From Synchiropus splendidus (lineage: Eukaryota > Chordata > Actinopteri > Syngnathiformes > Callionymidae), in contig NW_026527057.1 in assembly GCF_027744825.2 (NCBI RefSeq), positions 868,001 through 932,000 of the forward strand: a stretch of 64,000 nucleotides of DNA. The letters run 5' to 3'. Both the position numbers and the translations under genes were made by a program. Shown here in pieces: positions 29,481 through 40,090 of the stretch (the first letter of the stretch is position 1; each line of letters begins with the position of its first letter). The notes under the pieces are model-generated. The model was not told the DNA's origin, made no database searches, and saw only the letters and a program-made list of their open reading frames with translations.

Positions 29481-32400
29481 TGTTGATAACTTTTGAAAAA
29501 CACTTCAGACAGCTTAGATTTGATGTGCAACTACTAGAAAGACCCTTTCTGCTATAGTGGGAGGTTAAAATTTCATGTTCTGAAGCTTCCCTGAAAAGTT
29601 ATGGCACAATGCACAAAAACGCTTTTCAGCCTGAGATAAGGTGGGTTTCGGAACGCCAAACATAAAAGTGTTGATAACTTTGGAAAAACACTTCAGACAG
29701 TTTAGATTTGATGTGCAACTACTAGAAAGACCCTTTCTGCTATAGTGGGAGGTTAAAATTTCATGTTCTGAAGCATCCCTGAAAAGTTATGGCACAATGC
29801 ACAAAAACGCTTTTCAGCCTGAGATAAGGTGGGTTTTGGAACGCCAAACATAAAAGTGTTAATAACTTTGGAAAAACACTTCTGACAGTTTAGATTTGAT
29901 GTGCAACTACTAGAAAGACCCTTTCTGCTATAGTGGGAGGTTAAAATTTCATGTTCTGAAGCTTCCCTGAAAAGTTATGGCACAATGCACAAAAACGCTT
30001 TTCAGCCTGAGATAAGGTGGGTTTCGGAACGCCAAACATAAAAGTGTTGATAACTTTGGAAAAACACTTCAGACAGTTTAGATTTGATGTGCAACTACTA
30101 GAAAGACCCTTTCTGCTATAGTGGGAGGTTAAAATTTCATGTTCTGAAGCTTTCCTGAAAAGTTATGGCACAATGCACAAAAACGCTTTTCAGCCTGAGA
30201 TAAGGTGGGTTTCGGAACGCCAAACATAAAAGTGTTGATAACTTTTGAAAAACACTTCAGACAGCTTAGATTTGATGTGCAACTACTAGAAAGACCCTTT
30301 CTGCTATAGTGGGAGGTTAAAATTTCAAGTTCTGAAGCTTCCCTGAAAAGTTATGGCACAATGCACAAAAACGCTTTTCAGCCTGAGATAAGGTGGGTTT
30401 CGGAACGCCAAACATAAAAGTGTTGATAACTTTCGAAAAACACTTCAGAGAGCTTAGATTTGATGTGCACCTACTAGAAAGACCCTTTCTGCTATAGTGG
30501 GAGGTTAAAATTTCATGTTCTGAAGCTTCCCTGAAAAGTTATGGCACAATGCGTAAAAACGCTTTTCAGCCTGAGATAAGGTGGGTTTCGGAACGCCAAA
30601 CATAAAAGTGTTGATAACTTTGGAAAAACACTTCAGACAGTTTAGATTTGATGTGCAACTACTGGAAAGACCCTTTCTGCTATAGTGGGAGGTTAAAATT
30701 TCATGTTCTGAAGCTTCCCTGAAAAGTTATGGCACAATGCACAAAAACGCTTTTCAGCCTGAGATAAGGTGGGTTTCGGAACGCCAAACATAAAAGTGTT
30801 GATAACTTTTGAAAAACACTTCAGACAGCTTAGATTTGATGTGCACCTACTAGAAAGACCCTTTCTGCTATAGTGGGAGGTTAAAATTTCATGTTCTGAA
30901 GCTTCCCTGAAAAGTTATGGCACAATGCGTAAAAACGCTTTTCAGCCTGAGATAAGGTGGGTTTCGGAACGCCAAACATAAAAGTGTTGATAACTTTGGA
31001 AAAACACTTCAGACAGTTTAGATTTGATGTGCAACTACTAGAAAGACCCTTTCTGCTATAGTGGGAGGTTAAAATTTCATGTTCTGAAGCTTCCCTGAAA
31101 AGTTATGGCACAATGCACAAAAACGCTTTTCAGCCTGAGATAAGGTGGGTTTCGGAACGCCAAACATAAAAGTGTTAATAACTTTGGAAAAACACTTCAG
31201 ACAGTTTAGATTTGATGTGCAACTACTAGAAAGACACTTTCTGCTATAGTGGGAGGTTAAAATTTCATGTTCTGAAGCTTTCCTGAAAAGTTATGGCACA
31301 ATGCACAAAAACGCTTTTCAGCCTGAGATAAGGTGGGTTTCGGAACGCCAAACATAAAAGTGTTGATAACTTTCGAAAAACACTTCAGAGAGCTTAGATT
31401 TGATGTGCAACTACTAGAAAGACCCTTTCTGCTATAGTGGGAGGTTAAAATTTCATGTTCTGAAGCTTTCCTGAAAAGTTATGGCACAATGCACAAAAAC
31501 GCTTTTCAGCCTGAGATAAGGTGGGTTTCGGAACGCCAAACATAAAAGTGTTGATAACTTTGGAAAAACACTTCAGACAGTTTAGATTTGATGTGCAACT
31601 ACTAGAAAGACCCTTTCTGTTATAGTGGGAGGTTAAAATTTCATGTTCTGAAGCTTTCCTGAAAAGTTATGGCACAATGCACAAAAACGCTTTTCAGCCT
31701 GAGATAAGGTGGGTTTCGGAACGCCAAACATAAAAGTGTTGATAACTTTTGAAAAACACTTCAGACAGCTTAGATTTGATGTGCAACTACTAGAAAGACC
31801 CTTTCTGCTATAGTGGGAGGTTAAAATTTCATGTTCTGAAGCTTCCCTGAAAAGTTATGGCACAATGCACAAAAACGCTTTTCAGCCTGAGATAAGGTGG
31901 GTTTCGGAACGCCAAACATAAAAGTGTTGATAACTTTGGAAAAACACTTCAGACAGTTTAGATTTGATGTGCAACTACTAGAAAGACCCTTTCTGCTATA
32001 GTGGGAGGTTAAAATTTCATGTTCTGAAGCTTTCCTGAAAATTTATGGCACAATGCACAAAAACGCTTTTCAACCTGAGATAAGGTGGGTTTCGGAACGC
32101 CAAACATAAAAGTGTTGATAACTTTGGAAAAACACTTCAGACAGTTTAGATTTGATGTGCAACTACTAGAAAGACACTTTCTGCTATAGTGGGAGGTTAA
32201 AATTTCATGTTCTGAAGCTTTCCGGAAAAGTTATGGCACAATGCACAAAAACGCTTTTCAGCCTGAGATAAGGTGGGTTTCGGAACGCCAAACATAAAAG
32301 TGTTGATAACTTTCGAAAAACACTTCAGAGAGCTTAGATTTGATGTGCACCTACTAGAAAGACCCTTTCTGCTATAGTGGGAGGTTAAAATTTCATGTTC

Positions 32401-33399
32401 TGAAGCTTCCCTGAAAAGTTATGGCACAATGCGTAAAAACGCTTTTCAGCCTGAGATAAGGTGGGTTTCGGAACGCCAAACATAAAAGTGTTGATAACTT
32501 TGGAAAAACACTTCAGACAGTTTAGATTTGATGTGCAACTACTAGAAAGACCCTTTCTGCTATAGTGGGAGGTTAAAATTTCATGTTCAGAAGCTTTCCT
32601 GAAAAGTTATGGCACAATGCACAAAAACGCTTTTCAGCCTGAGATAAGGTGGGTTTCGGAACGCCAAACATAAAAGTGTTGATAACTTTTGAAAAACACT
32701 TCAGACAGCTTAGATTTGATGTGCAACTACTAGAAAGACCCTTTCTGCTATAGTGGGAGGTTAAAATTTCATGTTCTGAAGCTTCCCTGAAAAGTTATGG
32801 CACAATGCACAAAAACGCTTTTCAGCCTGAGATAAGGTGGGTTTCGGTACGCCAAACATAAAAGTGTTGATAACTTTGGAAAAACACTTCAGACAGTTTA
32901 GATTTGATGTGCAACTACTAGAAAGACCCTTTCTGCTATAGTGGGAGGTTAAAATTTCATGTTCTGAAGCTTCCCTGAAAAGTTATGGCACAATGCACAA
33001 AAACGCTTTTCAGCCTGAGATAAGGTGGGTTTCGGAACGCCAAACATAAAAGTGTTGATAACTTTCGAAAAACACTTCAGAGAGCTTAGATTTGATGTGC
33101 ACCTACTAGATAGACCCTTTCTGCTATAGTGGGAGGTTAAAATTTCATGTTCTGAAGCTTCCCTGAAAAGTTATGGCACAATGCGTAAAAACGCTTTTCA
33201 GCCTGAGATAAGGTGGGTTTCGGAACGCCAAACATAAAAGTGTTGATAACTTTGGAAAAACACTTCAGACAGTTTAGATTTGATGTGCAACTACTAGAAA
33301 GACCCTTTCTGCTATAGTGGGAGGTTAAAATTTCATGTTCTGAAGCTTTCCTGAAAAGTTATGGCACAATGCACAAAAACGCTTTTCAGCCTGAGATAA

Positions 33400-36300
33400 G
33401 GTGGGTTTCGGAACGCCAAACATAAAAGTGTTGATAACTTTTGAAAAACACTTCAGACAGCTTAGATTTGATGTGCAACTACTAGAAAGACCCTTTCTGC
33501 TATAGTGGGAGGTTAAAATTTCATGTTCTGAAGCTTCCCTGAAAAGTTATGGCACAATGCACAAAAACGCTTTTCAGCCTGAGATAAGGTGGGTTTCGGA
33601 ACGCCAAACATAAAAGTGTTGATAACTTTGGAAAAACACTTCAGACAGTTTAGATTTGATGTGCAACTACTAGAAAGACCCTTTCTGCTATAGTGGGAGG
33701 TTAAAATTTCATGTTCTGAAGCTTCCCTGAAAAGTTTTGGCACAATGCACAAAAACGCTTTTCAGCCTGAGATAAGGTGGGTTTCGGAACGCCAAACATA
33801 AAGGTGTTGATAACTTTGGAAAAACACTTCAGACAGTTTAGATTTGATGTGCAACTACTAGAAAGACACTTTCTGCTATAGTGGGAGGTTAAAATTTCAT
33901 GTTCTGAAGCTTTCCTGAAAAGTTATGGCACAATGCACAAAAACGCTTTTCAGCCTGAGATAAGGTGGGTTTCGGAACGCCAAACATAAAAGTGTTGATA
34001 ACGTTCGAAAAACACTTCAGAGAGCTTAGATTTGATGTGCACCTACTAGAAAGACCCTTTCTGCTATAGTGGGAGGTTAAAATTTCATGTTCTGAAGCTT
34101 CCCTGAAAAGTTATGGCACAATGCGTAAAAACGCTTTTCAGCCTGAGATAAGGTGGGTTTCGGTACACCAAACATAAAAGTGTTGATAACTTTGGAAAAA
34201 CACTTCAGACAGTTTAGATTTGATGTGCAACTACTAGAAAGACCCTTTCTGCTATAGTGGGAGGTTAAAATTTCATGTTCAGAAGCTTTCCTGAAAAGTT
34301 ATGGCACAATGCACAAAAACGCTGTTCAGTCTGAGATAAGGTGGGTTTCGGAACGCCAAACATAAAAGTGTTGATAACTTTTGAAAAACACTTCAGACAG
34401 CTTAGATTTGATGTGCAACTACTAGAAAGACCCTTTCTGCTATAGTGGGAGGTTAAAATTTCATGTTCTGAAGCTTCCCTGAAAAGTTATGGCACAATGC
34501 ACAAAAACGCTTTTCAGCCTGAGATAAGGTGGGTTTCGGAACGCCAAACATAAAAGTGTTGATAACTTTGGAAAAACACTTCAGACAGCTTAGATTTGAT
34601 GTGCACCTACTAGAAAGACCCTTTCTGCTATAGTGGGAGGTTAAAATTTCATGTTCTGAAGCTTCCCTGAAAAGTTATGGCACAATGGGTAAAAACGCTT
34701 TTCAGCCTGAGATAAGGTGGGTTTCGGAACGCCAAACATAAAAGTGTTGATAACTTTGGAAAAACACTTCAGACAGTTTAGATTTGATGTGCAACTACTA
34801 GAAAGACCCTTTCTGCTATAGTGGGAGGTTAAAATTTAATGTTCTGAAGCTTCCCTGAAAAGTTATGGCACAATGCACAAAAACGCTTTTCAGCCTGAGA
34901 TAAGGTGGGTTTCGGAACGCCAAACATAAAAGTGTTAATAACTTTGGAAAAACACTTCAGACAGTTTAGATTTGATGTGCAACTACTAGAAAGACACTTT
35001 CTGCTATAGTGGGAGGTTAAAATTTCATGTTCTGAAGCTTTCCTGAAAAGTTATGGCACAATGCACAAAAACGCTTTTCAGCCTGAGATAAGGTGGGTTT
35101 CGGAACGCCAAACATAAAAGTGTTGATAACTTTCGAAAAACACTTCAGAGAGCTTAGATTTGATGTGCACCTACTAGAAAGACCCTTTCTGCTATAGTGG
35201 GAGGTTAAAATTTCATGTTCTGAAGCTTCCCTGAAAAGTTATGGCACAATGCGTAAAAACGCTTTTCAGCCTGAGATAAGGTGGGTTTCGGAACGCCAAA
35301 CATAAAAGTGTTGATAACTTTCGAAAAACACTTCAGAGAGCTTAGATTTGATGTGCAACTACTAGAAAGACCCTTTCTGCTATAGTGGGAGGTTAAAATT
35401 TCATGTTCTGAAGCTTTCCTGAAAAGTTATGGCACAATGCACAAAAACGCTTTTCAGCCTGAGATAAGGTGGGTTTCGGAACGCCAAACATAAAAGTGTT
35501 GATAACTTTGGAAAAACACTTCAGACAGTTTAGATTTGATGTGCAACTACTAGAAAGACCCTTTCTGCTATAGTGGGAGGTTAAAATTTCATGTTCTGAA
35601 GCTTTCCTGAAAAGTTATGGCACAATGCACAAAAACGCTTTTCAGCCTGAGATAAGGTGGGTTTCGGAACGCCAAACATAAAAGTGTTGATAACTTTTGA
35701 AAAACACTTCAGACAGCTTAGATTTGATGTGCAACTACTAGAAAGACCCTTTCTGCTATAGTGGGAGGTTAAAATTTCATGTTCTGAAGCTTCCCTGAAA
35801 AGTTATGGCACAATGCACAAAAACGCTTTTCAGCCTGAGATAAGGTGGGTTTCGGAACGCCAAACATAAAAGTGTTGATAACTTTGGAAAAACACTTCAG
35901 ACAGTTTAGATTTGATGTGCAACTACTAGAAAGACCCTTTCTGCTATAGTGGGAGGTTAAAATTTCATGTTCTGAAGCTTCCCTGAAAAGTTTTGGCACA
36001 ATGCACAAAAACGCTTTTCAGCCTGAGATAAGGTGGGTTTCGGAACGCCAAACATAAAAGTGTTGATAACTTTGGAAAAACACTTCAGACAGTTTAGATT
36101 TGATGTGCAACTACTAGAAAGACACTTTCTGCTATAGTGGGAGGTTAAAATTTCATGTTCTGAAGCTTTCCTGAAAAGTTATGGCACAATGCACAAAAAC
36201 GCTTTTCAGCCTGAGATAAGGTGGGTTTCGGAACGCCAAACATAAAAGTGTTGATAACGTTCGAAAAACACTTCAGAGAGCTTAGATTTGATGTGCACCT

Positions 36301-37740
36301 ACTAGAAAGACCCTTTCTGCTATAGTGGGAGGTTAAAATTTCATGTTCTGAAGCTTCCCTGAAAAGTTATGGCACAATGCGTAAAAACGCTTTTCAGCCT
36401 GAGATAAGGTGGGTTTCGGTACACCAAACATAAAAGTGTTGATAACTTTGGAAAAACACTTCAGACAGTTTAGATTTGATGTGCAACTACTAGAAAGACC
36501 CTTTCTGCTATAGTGGGAGGTTAAAATTTCATGTTCAGAAGCTTTCCTGAAAAGTTATGGCACAATGCACAAAAACGCTTTTCAGCCTGAGATAAGGTGG
36601 GTTTCGGAACGCCAAACATAAAAGTGTTGATAACTTTTGAAAAACACTTCAGACAGCTTAGATTTGATGTGCAACTACTAGAAAGACCCTTTCTGCTATA
36701 GTGGGAGGTTAAAATTTCATGTTCTGAAGCTTCCCTGAAAAGTTATGGCACAATGCGTAAAAACGCTTTTCAGCCTGAGATAAGGTGGGTTTCGGAACGC
36801 CAAACATAAAAGTGTTGATAACTTTGGAAAAACACTTCAGACAGTTTAGATTTGATGTGCAACTACTAGAAAGACCCTTTCTGCTATAGTGGGAGGTTAA
36901 AATTTAATGTTCTGAAGCTTCCCTGAAAAGTTATGGCACAATGCACAAAAACGCTTTTCAGCCTGAGATAAGGTGGGTTTCGGAACGCCAAACATAAAAG
37001 TGTTAATAACTTTGGAAAAACACTTCAGACAGTTTAGATTTGATGTGCAACTACTAGAAAGACACTTTCTGCTATAGTGGGAGGTTAAAATTTCATGTTC
37101 TGAAGCTTTCCTGAAAAGTTATGGCACAATGCACAAAAACGCTTTTCAGCCTGAGATAAGGTGGGTTTCGGAACGCCAAACATAAAAGTGTTGATAACTT
37201 TCGAAAAACACTTCAGAGAGCTTAGATTTGATGTGCACCTACTAGAAAGACCCTTTCTGCTATAGTGGGAGGTTAAAATTTCATGTTCTGAAGCTTCCCT
37301 GAAAAGTTATGGCACAATGCGTAAAAACGCTTTTCAGCCTGAGATAAGGTGGGTTTCGGAACGCCAAACATAAAAGTGTTGATAACTTTCGAAAAACACT
37401 TCAGAGAGCTTAGATTTGATGTGCAACTACTAGAAAGACCCTTTCTGCTATAGTGGGAGGTTAAAATTTCATGTTCTGAAGCTTTCCTGAAAAGTTATGG
37501 CACAATGCACAAAAACGCTTTTCAGCCTGAGATAAGGTGGGTTTCGGAACGCCAAACATAAAAGTGTTGATAACTTTGGAAAAACACTTCAGACAGTTTA
37601 GATTTGATGTGCAACTACTAGAAAGACCCTTTCTGCTATAGTGGGAGGTTAAAATTTCATGTTCTGAAGCTTTCCTGAAAAGTTATGGCACAATGCACAA
37701 AAACGCTTTTCAGCCTGAGATAAGGTGGGTTTCGGAACGC
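33400..37740. repeat. 12-monomer (2256-bp) higher-order repeat next to the insertion
   Basis: The variants gataacgttcg (33999/36255), cggtacaccaaac (about 34161/36417) and gttcagaagcttt (about 34277/36533) recur at 2256 bp (12 x 188). The second copy is cut by the retroelement insertion at 37740. The same variant series reappears in the right arm near 62177-62460. Confidence 0.8.
37736..37740. repeat. Target-site duplication, left copy
   Basis: The satellite reads ggaacgc up to 37740 and then changes to the LTR terminus TGTTG. The five bases aacgc are repeated at 54257-54261, where the satellite continues as aacgccaaac. An uninterrupted monomer has cggaacgccaaac, so the duplication is exactly 5 bp. 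Confidence 0.95.
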
Positions 37741-38277
37741 TGTTGTATACACTGGAAGTTCGAAAATATTATAATCAAAACCTGCTAAATAATATTTGAT
37801 ATTGTTTCTGTTTTTTATCATTAATGGACCTGCTAAATAATATTTGATATTGTTTTTGATTTTTTATCATTAATTGTTTAATGTTTCAAACTTTAGTGAA
37901 CCTGTATGCGTTTGATCATGCGCGTTTGAACTCACGAACAGCTGTGTGCTTGGATCTGAGAATGACCTTGAAGGCGCGCTCATCTGAAGTCATGAGAGAG
38001 CGGCCATCTTGAACTTAGTTTGAACCTGTGCGCACGTGCTGACAAAATGGAGTGGATGTACTGACCTAATATGGTGAACCGGGCATCAGTGACGTATAAA
38101 AAATGATGTAAGTGCTGACGCAATTGGCACTAATATGATCTATCACCGAACATGTATCCTTTTGAGGGAGGAACTTCAAAAGGCCACCTGGAGAAAAAAC
38201 AAGATAAGTTATAGATATGACTAATTGGCTTGGCGTGAGAAAACGGATGTCGGTATGTCTTCAAAGCCGTGTGTCGC

Positions 38278-38285
38278 TATATAAG
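38278..38285 (+). promoter_or_regulatory. TATA box of the LTR promoter
   Basis: TATATAAG lies in U3 of the 5' LTR, followed by GC-richer sequence. Transcription would start about 25-30 bp downstream, near 38308. The identical copy in the 3' LTR is at 52894-52901. This is consensus-based; no transcript evidence is available. Confidence 0.75.
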
Positions 38286-38346
38286 CGCTCGGAGATGTGA
38301 CCCTGAGCTCTTGCTCTTTTTGGATCTTCGCCCGCGTTTGTCCGCC

Positions 38347-38352
38347 GTAAGT
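38347..38352 (+). promoter_or_regulatory. Candidate major splice donor in R
   Basis: CCGCCGTAAGT places a near-perfect 5' splice site (GTAAGT) about 40 nt downstream of the inferred start site, inside R and upstream of gag. In foamy viruses the major splice donor likewise lies early in R, whereas most orthoretroviruses place it in the leader after the primer-binding site. It could serve spliced mRNAs for pol and the downstream ORFs. The 3' LTR copy is at 52963-52968. Confidence 0.5.
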
Positions 38353-38450
38353 TTTTATCTTATCTTGGGACGGTACTCATGCTGTTTGCTCTCGGACCAT
38401 TTGATTTCAACTCATCTTTTATTTCTCTTTTACTATTTCTGAATTAATCC

Positions 38451-38896
38451 TTTTTATTGAAGTAATTTTGATTATATGATTTAAGTATTTTTAATTATAC
38501 GGCTTTTGAAGTAATTTTGATTATATGGTTTTGAAGTATTTTAATTATACGGCTTTTGAAGTGTTTTTGATTATATGGTTTTGAAGTATTTTTAATTATA
38601 CGGCTTTTGAAGTGTTTTTGATTATATGGTTTTGAAGTATTTTTAATTATACGGTTATTGAAGTATTTTTGATTATATGGTTTTGAAGTATTTTTAATTA
38701 TACGGTTATTGAAGTATTTTTGATTATATGGTTTTGAAGTATTTTTAATTATACGGTTATTGAAGTATTTTTGATTATATGGTTTTGAAGTATTTTTAAT
38801 TATACGGTTATTGAAGTATTTTTGATTATATGGTTTTGAAGTATTTTTAATTATACGGCTTTTGAAGTATTTTTGATTATATGGTTTTTGAAGTAT
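38451..38896. repeat. 51-bp minisatellite in R of the 5' LTR
   Basis: An AT-rich tandem repeat of about 51 bp is itself built from two related half-units of 25-26 bp (ggttttgaagtatttttaat and ggttattgaagtatttttga types). There are about eight units; those at the edges diverge (ggctttt, gtaatttt). Because 51 is divisible by 3, the minus strand stays open for 153 codons, but the product is a simple repeat and I do not call it a gene. Confidence 0.9.
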
Positions 38897-38904
38897 ATGT
38901 ACTA

Positions 38905-38960
38905 GTACCAGCGTCTGGCGGTACTTTTGATATTGTTGGGTATCAGCGTCTGGCAATACC
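38905..38960 (+). other. Twin stem-loops with a shared CAG-CGT-CTG core (5' LTR R region)
   Basis: Two neighbouring inverted repeats, 38905-38924 and 38939-38960, share the core CAGCGTCTGGC. In both, CAG pairs with CTG around a CGT loop and a three-base 3' bulge (GCG or GCA) follows. The outer stem differs in sequence but still pairs: GTAC/GTAC in the first, GGTAT/ATACC in the second. Both lie in transcribed R, about 100 bp upstream of AATAAA. The function is unknown. Confidence 0.6.
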
Positions 38961-39056
38961 CTTGAGTTTATGGATTTTATTGTTTTTGGTTGACTTTGCT
39001 GTTTTTACTATTCTTTTATTAATTTTTTGAAGAAACATTTTTGTGACAAAAAACAA

Positions 39057-39062
39057 AATAAA
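39057..39062 (+). terminator. Polyadenylation signal in the 5' LTR
   Basis: AATAAA lies in an A-rich stretch after the hairpin pair. The equivalent signal in the 3' LTR is 53673-53678, which would be the one used for element transcripts. The position implies an R region of about 770 bp, unusually long. Confidence 0.7.
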
Positions 39063-39378
39063 ATTGAGTACGAATTAAGTACTGAAAAGGCACAACGGCG
39101 TGGATCCCTGACTACTAAAGAATCAACTGGCTCCTACCTACTACCATCAATTGGGTTATAGGTGAGTTACTGTTTGATTTCCTCCTGTTGCACATTTAAT
39201 GAGTGTCTCACATGGCAGCATTATTCCATCCTGAATTATTGTGTCAATGATTAGGTGGTAGTTTTAGGCATTTATGGGGAAAATGTTATTTGAAAGGAAT
39301 GGATTTAGGATCCGATCATGAGTCCCTAAACGAAGTTAAGTAAAGAGACTACGATAAGGTGTAGCATTGTAAGGTCAA

Positions 39379-39555
39379 GAACCTGTTTCTTAACAGGTCG
39401 GGCTAATTAAATAACCCGCTCAGTGAAGCGCCGACACTACTCACTAATATAATAAGGTATAGTTGATATGCTTGTTATAGATTTTGAACCGTGTCCGCAA
39501 CAAGAGGCTGACTGAGTTGACCAACCGAGGGGCCCTTTACCAGAGAGGCAAAGGG
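39379..39555 (+). other. U5 hairpin cluster
   Basis: Short inverted repeats follow each other in U5: ACCTG/CAGGT (39381-39398), CGGG/CCCG (39399-39418) and CCCTTT/AAAGGG (39533-39555). Structured U5 and leader RNA is usual upstream of retroviral primer sites. Present identically in the 3' LTR. Confidence 0.35.
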
Positions 39556-39640
39556 AGGTAGTGTGCTTGGAACTAGGGACGGCTTATGTTATAGCTAATC
39601 GCCTTGTACACAAGACCTTGAAAACCTAAACCCGACGACA

Positions 39641-39658
39641 TGGCGCCCGAACAGGGAC
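39641..39658 (+). promoter_or_regulatory. Primer-binding site, tRNA-Lys3 type
   Basis: TGGCGCCCGAACAGGGAC starts immediately after the LTR terminus without spacer. It is complementary to the 3' end of tRNA-Lys3, the primer type used by lentiviruses. Foamy viruses use a Lys1,2-type site that differs after the first eight bases. Confidence 0.93.
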
Positions 39659-40090
39659 ATGATTGAAAAACGTACAATCTATTTGTGAGTAACTGGACCA
39701 CAGATTAAAATTCTGGCGGGAAAAGTTCGGTAGTGAATAGATGGATCCTACAATCTCTGAGTTTTGAATCAAAGAGAAAGATTCAGGCTCTATCACTCGA
39801 CAACGTACGATTGTGTTGATTCTACAATTTACCGAAAGACTGTCCCTTGGGACTGATCACCCCAAGCAGGATAGTTAAAGTATTAAGGTAATTGTAGTAC
39901 AACTATATAATATAGCTGGAATACAGAAGTACAGCAAAAAGTCCCGTGAGGCCTTATAACGGGCACCCCATGGTAAAGAGTCCGCTAAGGACAACTGGGG
40001 AACTGCAGCAGGAAGCAGCGGCATAGTTCGGGAAACTGTTCATAGCCGGTAAAGTGAATTCCTTAAAAATAATTTGACTGAGATTGAAAA
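39659..40090 (+). other. Untranslated leader (packaging region)
   Basis: These 432 nt between the primer-binding site and gag have no long reading frame. A nine-codon upstream ORF begins at 39659, directly after the primer site. The segment presumably contains dimerisation and packaging structures by position, but I see no recognised motif. Confidence 0.5.

Larger units (their letters stand above)
1..37740. repeat. 188-bp satellite array, left arm
   Basis: This is a continuous head-to-tail tandem array of an AT-rich monomer of exactly 188 bp, about 200.7 copies, with no other sequence inside it. Recurrent landmarks (for example tgttgataacttt, gctatagtgggaggtt, ggtgggtttcggaacgcc) recur at exact multiples of 188. 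Monomers fall into at least three linked variant types: type A has ctttgg with cagttta and gcaacta; type B has ctttcg with gagctta and gcaccta; type C has cttttg with cagctta and gcaacta. Further diagnostic sites are atgcac/atgcgt and cttccc/ctttcc. Types are interspersed, often as B-A-C-A, and organised in longer higher-order blocks. The monomer length and megasatellite-like organisation suit a pericentromeric or centromeric satellite, but location is inferred. No gene is supported in this arm: the short open frames of 70-79 codons are periodic artefacts. Confidence 0.97.
37741..39640 (+). repeat. 5' LTR (1900 bp)
   Basis: It starts TGTTGTATACACTGG and ends CCCGACGACA; the last six bases nearly mirror the first six. 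U3 is about 37741-38307, with a TATA box at 38278-38285. R, about 38308-39080, contains a consensus splice donor, a 51-bp minisatellite, paired hairpins and the AATAAA signal. U5, about 39081-39640, is rich in potential hairpins. The R boundaries are inferred from the TATA and poly(A) signal positions. It is the same length as the 3' LTR, with three substitutions. Confidence 0.96.

Noticed and set aside
2305..36008. Repeated open frames of 70-79 codons in the satellite, mostly on the minus strand
   Set aside because: They recur at multiples of 188 bp and exist only where particular monomer variants lack a stop; monomer length is not divisible by three and there is no start context or codon constraint. 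They are by-products of the repeat, also in the right arm.
1..37740. CRISPR-like array (regular repeats)
   Set aside because: Repeats are head-to-tail with no unique spacers and a 188-bp period in a eukaryotic setting; this is satellite DNA.
38495..38956. Minus-strand open frame of 153 codons in the LTR (again at 53111-53572)
   Set aside because: It is the 51-bp minisatellite read through; because 51 is divisible by three any stop-free unit stays open. The product is a low-complexity 17-residue repeat.
39641..39658. Part of a tRNA gene
   Set aside because: Only the 18 nt complementary to a tRNA 3' end are present, directly after the LTR; this is the reverse-transcription primer site.
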